Assembly: GCA_002205965.3 (NCBI GenBank)
Contig: NADL03000013.1
Location: forward strand, 186,001-250,000
Direction: 5' to 3'
Length of the DNA: 64,000 nt
DNA from: Kappaphycus alvarezii
Lineage: Eukaryota; Rhodophyta; Florideophyceae; Gigartinales; Solieriaceae
Shown here: in pieces, positions 47,181 through 57,599 of the stretch
How the letters are laid out: each line of letters starts with the position of its first letter
Numbering within the stretch: the first letter of the stretch is position 1
Program-made: the position numbers and the translations under genes
The notes under the pieces: generated by a model
Databases searched by the model: none
Told to the model about the DNA's origin: nothing
What the model saw: only the letters and a program-made list of their open reading frames with translations

Positions 47181-47396
47181 AGACCCTAGAAAACTTTTTC
47201 CTAAGCTGGTCGCAGAGCATCAGTGGTAGACCCTGCCCCTTTTATACTTGCTTGTAGCCCTCTCAACTCTCTCCCATATACACTCCTTTTTATTTGTTCA
47301 ACTATACCACGGTAGCACTTTTGTCGCTCGCAACACCTCCGTCTTGGGGTAGTTGGTTCTAAGTATCTCTTCTCCCGACGATTTACCCCTATCATT

Positions 47397-47411
47397 TGGT
47401 ACTCTTGTGGA
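47397..47411 (+). other. Gypsy-2 primer-binding site
   Basis: TGGTACTCTTGTGGA begins two bases after the LTR. It differs by one base from the Gypsy-1 site and is unlike the common initiator-Met site. A tRNA ending TCCACAAGAGTACCA would fit. Confidence 0.65.
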
Positions 47412-47483
47412 GGGGGTTGCACCCGAGGTATTCGAGTTGAGCAGTCTTAGGGAACCATTCGAGGGGATTTCTTTTCTGTAATC

Positions 47484-48689
47484 ATGGATCTCAACGCTGC
47501 TCGTATAACGTTCACAGGGGGCAAGAATGAAGACGTTGAGGAGTTTCTCTATACATATGTCAACGTTGTGATGCGTGAGAAGAGCGATGAAGAGAAGGCC
47601 GAAAGTATCTTCGCCTATCTTCATGGTGACGCAAAGCACAAATATAAGGCCAAGTTTATCAACGGGTGGTCTCTTAACGGGAATGGGCGTAACTTCGGTG
47701 AGGTATGTGAGTTGGCTTGTGAAAGAATATGCTAAGCAGGTAGAACCAGATGAGATGATTCGTACCGCCATAGAGGCCCGGCTCAACTTCGACGATTTGT
47801 TAAGCTCATTGGTATACTTGTGTGATCTCTATGAAAAGGCTGGGTTCAACGCCCAAGCCAAGTACGGAATGCTGCGTAAGGCGGCGATGGGGGATAAGCG
47901 GCTCTCCGATTTCCTCCTCATCAAGGGCCCTCACACTTTTAATGAACTGAAGGGTACCATAGTAGAATTTGTCAAAAATTCGGAGACGTTTCAGTCACTA
48001 AGTGAAATACCGAGGGAAACCCGTACATCTATGCCGATCGTACATCCTGAAAAGAATTATCAAAGGCCAGCTACTAGCGCGCAGCAGCATTGGAATCAGT
48101 CAGGAGCGATGTCAAAAACTTGGAAGAAAGGTTGGAAACCCGATTCGATAATCGACTTGACATGATAACCTCGCAGTTGGAAAGCCTTACTCTTACCATT
48201 AAGAAGAACCAGTCTGGGGCCCCCAAGGCCGCAGAAGTCTGTTCCTACTGTCACAAGCCTGGACACTTTGCAAATAGGTGTCCTGATAATCCACATAGAA
48301 ACACTCGTTGTGGAAAGTGCGGTCGTTACGGGCATCATGAAAGTAACTGCTGGTCTAAAGACAACAGAAGAGCAAATTTATCGGACGCGAGGAGTGAGTC
48401 AGGACCAGAGATGAAAATCTTACAAAACAGGAAGGATCAAAGGTTGGCGGATGCCGGTAATGTATCCATCGCTGAAGAAATCAGTCAAGTTAATGTGACA
48501 AAAAGGGATGGGGAAGGGAACGTTTTGTCGAAAAAACCTAGGCTAGATTATGGAATGCTGGAGCATATCCCAGCACCTGTACCTCCTCGAACCAAGAGGC
48601 TTGATCAAGTTGTTCCAGGGTGGGAAACACTTCGGCCAAGAAGACGAGAAAGAGTAAGAAATTTAAGAGTATCCCGAAGGACGTACTAG
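47484..48689 (+). CDS. gag: Gypsy-2 gag (capsid and two zinc knuckles), two frame breaks
   Basis: The start ATG at 47484 lies 89 bases after the LTR. Capsid-like sequence (VEEFLYTYVNVVMREKSDEE) leads on, and the frame changes near 47700 at GGTATGTGAG. It then gives WLVKEYAKQ and the rest of the capsid region, changing again near 48087. The nucleocapsid part has two CCHC zinc knuckles, CSYCHKPGHFANRC (about 48241-48282) and CGKCGRYGHHESNC (about 48310-48351). These are RNA-binding modules for packaging. The frame continues to 48689. A third change in GGGTGGG near 48618-48624 leads to the protease region. The first two breaks are not in obvious long runs. Confidence 0.85.
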
Positions 48690-49494
48690 AATATGTGAAG
48701 AAGTACAATTTGGTGGCTGAGCTTGCATCGGCCCCAACTGGGATAACGTTTGGTCAACTTTTGAGGGGCGACGCAGAGGATGCGAGAAAAGAACTCAAAA
48801 AAATTATCAGGTCTAATAAGTCCGCTAAGGGTAAGAAACTGTTTCTTCAATCGGCCTCGACAGCACCAAGACGTCTTAAACTAGTACCAGTCAAAGTATT
48901 GGGAATGAAAACCCAAGCTCTTTTCGATTCGGGCGCTGTTCCAAACCTTATCTCAGAAACTTTGGTGACAGATTAGGTCTCGAAATTATTCCAACTACTC
49001 GAAGAATAACTGTGGCGGATGGAACCGTCTCAAAATGCATGGGCACTGTTAACAAGGTTTCCGTGTTCTTTGGGGACTCTAAAGTTGATGTAGACTTTCT
49101 CGTCATGCCGGAGCTCCCTTTCGATGCAATCATTGGCTGTCCTACCATGGAAAGACTAGGGACCTGCATTGACTTGGGCAACCAAATCGTTTCAGTTAAT
49201 GTTGACGGCAGAAACGTGAAGATGCCCCTGGATTTCGACAAAAGCACACATCCGGAAGATCTAAGAGAGACGGACAGTGAAGATTTCACTTCTAGCTATG
49301 ACAGCGAAGATTCCGAACCAACTAACACTTTCGGAAGTGAGAAAGGGTACGCTCGGGGGACAATGAACATGACATGGGACGATTATGATTCTGGGTTTGA
49401 AACAGATGAAGAATGGAATTCTAGGGTAGGTTTGACACCTGAATGTGTTTCTTTTTGCGATAATATCGAATCAAAGGACGGAATTCGGGCATGA
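48620..49494 (+). CDS. Gypsy-2 protease region
   Basis: A Lys-rich linker (KKTRKSKKFKSIPKD) precedes the retropepsin site ALFDSGAVPNLIS at about 48915-48955. A one-base break in TTGG (48964) moves on to RLGLEIIPTTRRITVADG and FDAIIGCPTM, the flap-side motif. An acidic Ser/Asp/Glu-rich stretch ends at a TGA at 49492-49494. The RT region resumes in the same frame beyond that stop. The product processes the polyprotein. Confidence 0.8.
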
Positions 49495-49548
49495 AAGAAG
49501 ATTACAATTGCGGAAAACAAGAATATATCGAATTCCATATCTGAAGAT

Positions 49549-52300
49549 GTGAGCACGCCGGAAGAGGTCCTTCAAAATTTGGAGGGTGAGGATCAAGAAA
49601 AGGACCAGCGCCAAATTGGAGAAATTCAAGAAAAAGTACAGCACCTTCCAGCCCCCGCCTCAATGATAATATCCGACATGTTAACATCTTCCGAAGTAAT
49701 TGCATGGAGCGTTTCAGATTTAAGACAAGCAAGTGTACCGGTCACTCACTCATTTGAACTTACCGATACTCAACCAATTTACCACAGGCCTAGACGTCAA
49801 CCGCCAAAATATGACCAATTTATCTCAGAGAATGTTACAAGTATGCTGGAAAATGATATCATTCGGCCAGTTTCATCCCCATGGTCATTTCCAGTTGTGG
49901 TCGCACCAAAGAAGGATGGAAAGCTGCGTTTTTGCGTCGATTACCGACAACTGAACCAGAGAATGATACCCGATCGATTTCCGATTCCGAATATGGAGGA
50001 AATCCTCGAGGACTTGAAGGACGGGAGATACTTCACCTCAATTGATCTTTACACTGGTTATTGGCAGATTCCATTGGATGAAAAATGCAAGGAAAAAACA
50101 ACTTTTACCAGCAAAGCCGGTACATTCAGGTTCGAAGTGATGCCTTTTGGTCTCATGAATGCCCCAGCTACATTCCAAAGAATGATGAACGAGGTTTTGA
50201 AAGGACTTCCATTTGCAAGAGTTTATATCGATGATGTAGTGATATTCTCAAAAACCTTGGATCAGCACATATCGCATGTCAAGACTGTGGTGGAGAAAAT
50301 AGCTGCGTACAGCCTGAAAATTAAGTTAAGCAAATGCTTCTTTGCGAAAACGTCTATCCAATTACTCGGTCATATCGTCGATCAAGAGGGAATTAAAGTG
50401 GATCCAGAGAAAACGAAAAAAATCAAGTTGGCACCAAGGCCCGCTTCAAAGACGGAGGTTCGAAGCTTCTTAGGACTGGCCTCATATTACAGGAGATTTA
50501 TCAAAGATTTCGCCAAGACTGCAGCACCGTTACATGCCAGCACAACAAAGAACGGAAAATTTTTATGGAACAAGGAAATGCAAACCGCATTTGAAGAGCT
50601 TAAAGATAAGCTATGTGTCCCCCAGTGCTCATGTATCCAGATTTCAAGAGACCATTTGTTGTGGAGACAGATGCCTCAGAACGGTCTTTGGGTGCCGTTT
50701 TGTCCCAAAAAGATGAAAACGGAAGACTACACCCGGTTCAATTCGCAAGTCGCACTCTGAATGATGCGGAAAGGAGATACTCAGTCTGCGAAAAAGAAGC
50801 GCTCGCTGTTGTCTTCGCACTGAAAAAGTTTCGCGTATACCTTTTATCACTCGAGAAATTTGTCTTGATAACTGATCACCAGGCACTTAAGACAGCATTC
50901 CAAAAGAAAGATGTACATCACCGCTTGGCCCGATGGCTCGACATTTTCGCAGAATATCGGTTTGAAATTGTGTATAGGCCCGGACGCAATAATCAGCCTG
51001 CCGACTACCTATCCCGCTTGAGGGATCCACTGATTCCAAATGAAAAAGCTTCCGAGAACATCGTCGGAGTTGCCGAGGTGCAAGTGCCGAACAATAACGA
51101 GTACGAAGCTAATATTGACGGACTAATTAAATTCCTGGATGGACTAGAAATGAGAAAGGTTGATATTGAACACAGAAATTGGGTACGCAGGAATCAAAAG
51201 GCTTTTACACTATGGAATGGGAAACTCTTCCGACACACGAAAGCCGGTCCTCGACTAGTGGCCCCTTTGAAAGAAAGAATGAAGATCTTGAGGACTTTTC
51301 ATGATGAGTTAGGGCATTGGGATCTCGAAACAACCAAGAAATTCGTTACTGAGAGATTCTGGTGGCCCAGTATCCATAAGGACGTCTATAACTTCGTGAA
51401 AAGCTGCGACAACTGTCAAAAATTCACGCCAATACGAAAGTATAAGACAACTCTAGGCTTTCCAGTTTCCGGTCTCTTTGAAACCTTTTCAATTGACTTT
51501 GCCGGCCCATTCAAGGAAACCTCTTCCGGAAACAAATATCTCCTTATAGGGGTGGAACATCTTACTGGATGGCCAATAGCAGTTGCAGTTGAGGAGGCCA
51601 ATGCTGAAGTGGTCCTGAGATTCATCGAAAAAGAAATAATTGAACCGTTTGGTCTTCCAAAAAGGATCATCTCGGATAACGCACTTTGTTTTACTGCAAC
51701 TTCACTGCTTCGTTTCTTGGAAGAAAAAGGTATTCAGCTAAAGACAGTTCTCGCATATGCTCCTATGTCAAACGGGAAAGCGGAGAGGATGGTTGGAACC
51801 ATCAAACGATCAATATCGAAAACTATGTCGAGAATGAAATCCAGTGGGAAGATGCCTTACCAAAAGTGTTATACGGCTATCGGCGAAGAAGAGGAAGAAG
51901 TGGACGGTCACCGTTTGAGCTAATGTACGGAAGAGCTCCTAGAATGTTACAGAGAGATATGGAAACAAATGTTATCGATGAAGAGAGTAGAGAGGTCGAA
52001 CTATTGGCCACCGAAAGCTGGAGATCACACCGCGCGCTAACACAGACAAGAAATAAGGATGAAGAGCCTCCAGTCCAAACTTTCTCAGTCGGCTCTAAAG
52101 TACTTGTAGACACGGAAAAGCAATGCAACAGGCTGTGAAGTGGCCGGCTTTCCAAACAAAGTACTCGAACCCTTGCATCGTCACGGAGGAAAGACACCCG
52201 CATTATAAGCTCTGTTCAAGCTCAGGGAAGAGATCAAGGAGGGCAATCCATGCACGTCGTCTGGTCCCTTACCATCAGAGGCCTGAAGAATTCCTTCTCA
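49549..52300 (+). CDS. pol: Gypsy-2 RT, RNase H and integrase
   Basis: RT carries VAPKKDGKLRFCVDYRQLN, TSIDLYTGYWQIPL, MPFGLMNAPATFQRMMN and YIDDVVIFS (catalytic YIDD, near 50225). RNase H begins in a second frame: VVETDASERSLGAVLSQ, then RRYSVCEKEALAVVFALKKF and LITDHQALKTAF. Integrase has the HHCC zinc site (HDELGHWD...KSCDNCQKF, near 51300-51420). Its D-D-E core is FSIDFAGPF, IISDNALCF and PMSNGKAERMVGTIKRSI. Near 52140-52260 a GPY-type module ends in RAIHARRLVPYH. Frame breaks lie at 50619-50623 (C-run), 51812 (A pair) and 52120 (G); each is fixed by adding one base to the run. Otherwise no stop appears, so the enzyme set is probably intact. Confidence 0.9.
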
Positions 52301-53407
52301 CACAGGACTATGCGCAACCACGAGGCATACTCATCTTTAACTATAGAATGATTCCTATGGGAGGAAAAAGGGCCTGGGAATGGATCATCTCGATTACGCG
52401 TGACTACTACGAACTCCACGTAATCATCCATTTCTACATTAATATATGCCTATGTTTTCGTACGTTGAACGGACCATTGCTACCTCAAGAAGATTTCCGA
52501 CTATTGATCAGAGTTCTATTCTCATTCCAAAACGGAAGGTTCACGGAAGCAGGTCCAGAGTTTGTGGAAGTCATATATCATTACTCTATAGGAGGTATGG
52601 AATGGTAGCTATCGGAGACTTGTCGCAAACATATCTGAACATTATCCGTCCAGTTTACGTATTTCTCAAGAACAACCAAGATGTGCGACTGAGAGGTTAC
52701 AGCTTGCCCCCTGATATGGAATATCGACTGGTCCCATATCCTCTATGGGAACCTTACGTTGCTCCGCTCAGAAATACAACCTCAGCCGAAGACCAGGATC
52801 CTCCCGAGGCCGTGATGATGATACGAGCTGGACCATCAAGTGATCGGGGCGGATCATCGAAGAGGGCAAGGCGTCGGGAGCAGCGAGGAAGATCGCCAAG
52901 AAGATCGCCTCAAACACCGCCTAGTCTCCCAGGGGGAAACTATGCATCCTTAATTATTGGACGGCTACCAATTAGACGTTGGCTTCGCGAAATGACAGAG
53001 GACCCTCGAGAAGCAGAAGTAATTTCCTTTTTTGCATTAGTATTTGCATGTGCTTCCAGACCATTCACGGGGCGCACCTTACTCGTGAGGACTCAGTCCT
53101 TATGTTGCGAGTTTTTTTCTCCTTCAGATACCCGTTTCTGGACCCGTTGCCAGAAAAGTTTGCATACTACGTTTACTACCTCACATTTGGAAGGTTTGGA
53201 GAAGTGAAACGGGAGGAGCTCATTAGAGAACACTATGAAACCATACGCCGAATCTACGAAACTCTTGACCAAGGAGATGAGCCGGTCATCGCACGGTACA
53301 CACTCTCTCATCATATTGGAAATGAGCTACTACCATATCCTTATAGTGAACCCTATACTCTCCCTGATGAATGGATAGAACTCCCACAAGAACAACAAGA
53401 GCAGTGA
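52300..53407 (+). CDS. Gypsy-2 C-terminal extension with duplicated unknown domain
   Basis: The integrase frame continues past the GPY-type module into ~350 residues I do not recognise. Copy A spans about 52403-52780: YINICLCFRTLNG, RVLFSFQNG, then, after a one-base break at 52591, IIRPVYVFL and LVPYPLWEPYVAP. A linker rich in Arg and Ser follows (SSDRGGSSKRARRREQRGRS; about 52830-52950). Copy B spans about 53018-53395: ISICMCFQTIHG, RVFFSFRYP, TIRRIYETL and LLPYPYSEPYTLP. Copies align end to end over ~115 residues. The break between linker and copy B lies in the T-run 53028-53033. The stop is TGA at 53405-53407, 33 bases before the 3' LTR. An envelope gene sits here in some Gypsy elements, but I see no signal peptide or clear membrane anchor. 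The hydrophobic 13-residue start of each copy is the only candidate. Confidence 0.75.
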
Positions 53408-53440
53408 CGAGCCGGGACGTTCGTCTTGAGCGGGAGGGCG

Positions 53441-54159
53441 TGATGTGCGCAAATTCGCACACGAAAAAATTTAGATGAGGACCATAATTGTATACAGTAT
53501 TGGAACTGGGAAGATATTTTTACAGTTTTTGAATTTGCAAGATATTTTTAATTTGGGTGAGTGTGGCAAATTCATCGGTTGATTTTTTATTTTAGGACAC
53601 GCTGTCATAGTGGATGTCAGTACAGTTCTAGGTTGTGGGTGATACTACGAGTGACTCTGAAAGGTCTATATAATGGCCACATCAATTCCCACCCCTGGCC
53701 GATGGGTGGCTGGCATGGGTATGGCACCTAGATATTTACCTTGAGGAAATATCTTCTAATGGTCTCTCTGGTTCACACGATTCCCGTGAATGCGTTTTAT
53801 GGTATTTAGTATGTTTGATTGAGACTTTAGGATTAGCCGAAAGGTCTATATAAGCTGAGTAAAGTGCTTCCTCCTTGAGAGGTCAAGCAAGTTGGCAGAC
53901 AACTTCAGGTCAAGCTCCGAGTAGTAGGAAGTTGAGAGTCAACTTCAGACCCTAGAAAACTTTTTCCTAAGCTGGTCGCAGAGCATCAGTGGTAGACCCT
54001 GCCCCTTTTATACTTGCTTGTAGCCCTCTCAACTCTCTCCCATATACACTCCTTTTTATTTGTTCAACTATACCACGGTAGCACTTTTGTCGCTCGCAAC
54101 ACCTCCGTCTTGGGGTAGTTGGTTCTAAGTATCTCTTCTCCCGACGATTTACCCTATCA
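53441..54159 (+). repeat. Gypsy-2 3' LTR
   Basis: It is preceded by the purine tract GAGCGGGAGGGCG, a good polypurine tract for plus-strand priming. It matches the 5' LTR except for one C, and is followed by the duplicated GGAGG. Confidence 0.95.
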
Positions 54160-55800
54160 GGAGGTTCACGACAAGTTGCTCTCTCTAGACAATCTTTTAC
54201 TGGACGGCGTAACGAATGGTAGGAACGCTCCCATGATATACCAGGAACTCCGAGACTTAATCCTACCAGAGTTGGAGGCATAGAGAAGCGTAGAGGCTCG
54301 CAAATCAAAAGGACATTAGCCTCATACTGTATTGATCTCCAGCTACGCAGGACGCTATTGACCTATCCCGTGAAATAGTTGAATCGAGCACGAGGACTGT
54401 AGCGGCAAATAAGTCAGGGACACCTCGACTAGTACTAGATGATACGCTATCAACCTCAAAGAATTCACTGATCTCTGTATCTAGAGTTGCACCGTCTCAC
54501 AAGCAACACAAAGTCAGATATCAAGTCGCTCCCGTCTCCTTCCCTCCCTGGACTAAGCGAATCTCAAGCTGCTCCCACACGTCGTCCGCACTAAGCTTGT
54601 AGAATGCACCAACCGCGCGCGTCCATGCCTCATTTGAACAAGCTTCGATACCCCAGAGGCGTATGACCTCTGTACCTAATGCTTCTCCGGGTGGCGAACG
54701 AGAAATAGGCATCAACAGCCTCCAGAGGCAACGGAAGGAAGATGTTCAATAATAAAGACGCCGGTGGGGTATCTAACCAAGCTATTAACCTGCTTTCAAA
54801 ACCCACAACAGGGTTGGGACAAATTTGAAGAGATGAGGGTGAGGATTGGGAGGATATAAATGGAATCTCAACTGTGTCACTCAGTGGGGGGTACCTGAGC
54901 ATGCCGCGCTACGTACCATTAAAAATCTCAGCGGGTGAGGCAAAAGTACTACAAACGGAAGGTGCAAGCCAAACCCCAATGATTCAAGTCCTTTAGCGAG
55001 GTAAACCGTTTCATCATGGATAATTTCCATGGAAGAGAGGCTCAGGAAGCTAGCCTAGAGGTCTTAGATGCCCGTCGATGCAGGAAATGTCGAGTCTCCA
55101 GGGTCCTATCTAGGTGGACTGAAGAAGGTTCGCGACCTCATCATTAAACATACGAACCTGGTTCCCAAGGAGCTGCAGTCAGATCAGGACCAGAGGCGTT
55201 GACTTCAGAATGCTGTCCGATATTATAAACGGGTGTCGACCCACTACTGCAAGGTAAAGCGAGATGGACTTTGCACAGATGTATACAGTGCTGAAGTCAC
55301 GGGCTCTGAGGAGGATGAGATTAGAGACTTCCGCAGCATAAGGCCCTTTAAGCACGGAGATAGGGACAAAAGACTTCGAGGAAAGGGCGTATGGTTGGGT
55401 GACATGTATGAAAAGCCGAAAGGTAAACCAAACATAAGCCGTATGGGCGTTACTCTGGCCGGTCTTTTTTCTGGATCATGCTTTGGGTGTGAACGTAAGG
55501 CGTCAGACGTCGAGAGTGCTCAAATGCTCCAAGCGCAACTATTATAAACAGGACTGCGCCAAGGCACTCAAGACTATTAATGAGGTCATTGCGCACGGTG
55601 AAGCACCTGAGTTCCTTGAAGATCTACAGATACAATACGGAGAGGACTGTGAGAGCTTACTGTTGGACGACTACATCGATAATGCAAGCGACAAAAAGTC
55701 GACAGATGAAGCTCAAGTAGGCTTTGCTACACCTGCCGTTCCCTCCGACGTTTCTGACGTGGTAGAATTGGACGTTTTGCTCCACCAGTTTTAGTCCGAA
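54160..55800 (+). pseudogene. Copia-3 gag, 3' part, with zinc-knuckle remnant
   Basis: This is the continuation of the gag interrupted at 46674. VHDKLLSLDNLLLDGV and MIYQELRDLILPELEA follow the junction before a TAG near 54280; a further frame gives SREIVESSTRTVAANKSGT near 54375. At 55480-55550 CFGC starts a zinc knuckle whose second half (REC) is in another frame. A Ser/Asp-rich stretch leads to the protease. Stops and shifts are frequent. Confidence 0.6.
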
Positions 55801-55899
55801 TCGAATGGTCTGACCGGCGACCAATCACCAGTCGCAGATATCATTGATATCAGTGACTTCTTCTTGGCTTGCCCTAACGGCGAAGGTGCTGGATACAGT

Positions 55900-57480
55900 G
55901 CCGCTGAAACTCCCTCGGGCAGACCAATGATAGGAATATATTCAAGCTTTACAGCCGTAGCACGGTTCGCAGGCATATGGCTGGAAACTGGCGCAGCTAC
56001 CTCAGTTTTGCGGTCTCCCTCAGGCCCAGATCTACGCAAAGTTCATGGATTACGGTTCAAGCTCGGGAAGTCAAGACGAAGGTTTTGATTCGGCGGGCAT
56101 ACATCGATAGTGTAGGTACAACAATCGTCCGCATGCTGATACCCAGCCAATCATTTCTCGAATTATTGTGGAACTTTTTGAGCAGAACATCCAATGCTAA
56201 TGGGACTTAATGAGCTGGACAAGTTCTAGGTTTATATTAAAACGTCAAGGACTTAGTCATTCATGACAGGAACGGTTGGAAGATTTCAATCACACGAAAG
56301 GACGGCCACATCTCTTTCGAGTGGGAATCTGAGGTCCTGTTTACCGTTGGAGAACTGCGTCAGATGCACGCTGAGTTATACCATTCGGCCAACGACAAGT
56401 TTTTCAACTTGATCAAGCGCGATAAACCAGAGGACGTAACGGCGGAAACTATGGCCATCCTAGAGGATAAGCTCTGTTTCATTGCCAGTATTCCAGGTGT
56501 GATTACATTCAGTCGCATGGTGATCATTTATCTAATATGGATTTTGGGAGACCCTGTCCTCCACGTTGTGGAAGCTGACACACACTACTCCGCTCCCGCT
56601 TCTTGGATGGCGAGTCGACGTAGGATGTATGGAACGCTTTCCTCCACTGCTGGGTCTCGACTTATTGGGCTTTCCAGACAGATTAAAAGCGCATTCTGGG
56701 TCCGTGTTCACATCCAAACTGTGGAATAAGCTGTAATCGGAGGTTGGGGTCGCAGTCGAAATATCTCCTGTCGAGAGCTCTAATTCAATAGGGGCGGGAG
56801 AGCGATACCATGATCCCCTACGACGAATTATCCCCAATATCTGGGATGACCACCCCGGAAATACTGAGGAGCTTGTGCTTGACCTTACGATAAAGGCAAT
56901 GAATGACACGATTGTGCCGGAGGAATTAGTCACAAATCTCTTAGTTTACGGTTCAGTGCTTCGCATTCCCTCTGGAGCATGCCCTCGAGATCCATCAGCT
57001 TACCGAGCAGGACGCAAGAATGAACATGTTGCAGACTGTGAAGCAGGAGATGGAAGAGATTACGGCTCGAATGCGCTTATGAACCGTCCTGAAAAAGAGA
57101 GCACCTGCTGCTGCAAGTACCCTCGTCCAAGAGGACATCCAGTCCTGGTCTGGAGAAAGAGGTGGGAACCAGGAGATTGTCGCTGGACGGGACCGTTTCA
57201 AATCATCAAAGTGGAAGGGAAGATTATCACGGTGGCTGATTACAATGGAGTACCTAGAAAGTTCAACGCCTCCGGTGTAAAAAACTTTTACGCCCCTACC
57301 CCTGCAGTTACATTGCTGGACCACGTGGAAGACAGTTCAGGTTCCAGTGATTACGGTAGTGGCTCGGCGATTACTCTGTAAGATTCGATGGCGTCATCCT
57401 CCGACAGTTACTCAGAGGACGACGATCAACGAGATTTGGATTACACCCCGGAGTCCGATGACGAAGACTAGAATGCTTTT
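55900..57480 (+). pseudogene. Copia-3 protease and integrase remnants
   Basis: GIWLETGAATSVL near 55975 fits a retropepsin-like site with the catalytic Asp replaced by Glu. RQMHAELYHSANDKFFNLIK near 56360 is the zinc-site and pre-integrase segment. LIWILGDPVLHVVEADTHYS near 56530 holds the first integrase core Asp region. KAMNDTIVPEELV near 56900 and PVLVWRKRWEPGDCRWTGPF near 57140 form the later part and the GPY-like C-terminus. An acidic Ser/Asp tail ends near 57470. Frames change several times. Confidence 0.75.
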
Positions 57481-57599
57481 TGGGCGTGTGATGTGCTGAA
57501 GGATTCCCGATTGAGTAATGCGTATATGTGACTGAGAAGGTTGCCCCAGGGGATCCAAGGCTTAGCGAGAAAAGCTTCAATGGTGCTGTAAAAAAAAAT

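Larger units (their letters stand above)
46675..47394 (+). repeat. Gypsy-2 5' LTR
   Basis: It runs from TGATGTGCGC to CCCCTATCA. A 6-bp stem TGTGCG/CGCACA (46678-46695) sits at the very start. It matches 53441-54159 throughout; the only difference I see is CCCC here versus CCC there near the end. Confidence 0.95.
46675..54159 (+). mobile_element. Gypsy-2: young, complete Ty3/Gypsy retrotransposon
   Basis: The element is 7,485 bp with LTRs of 720 and 719 bp that appear identical apart from one C in a C-run. A perfect 5-bp target duplication GGAGG lies at 46670-46674 and 54160-54164. It carries a tRNA primer site and gag, two zinc knuckles, protease, RT, RNase H, integrase and a novel C-terminal extension. 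LTR identity indicates a recent insertion, while its reading frames are broken almost only at short base runs. The element is probably intact and possibly active. Confidence 0.95.

Noticed and set aside
47695-47720. GGTATGTGAG in Gypsy-2 gag as an intron donor
   Set aside because: No acceptor at a useful distance rejoins the frame. A single extra T restores it.
52300-53407. Calling the Gypsy-2 extension an envelope glycoprotein
   Set aside because: There is no signal peptide, no convincing transmembrane anchor and no separate start, and the copies are fused to integrase.
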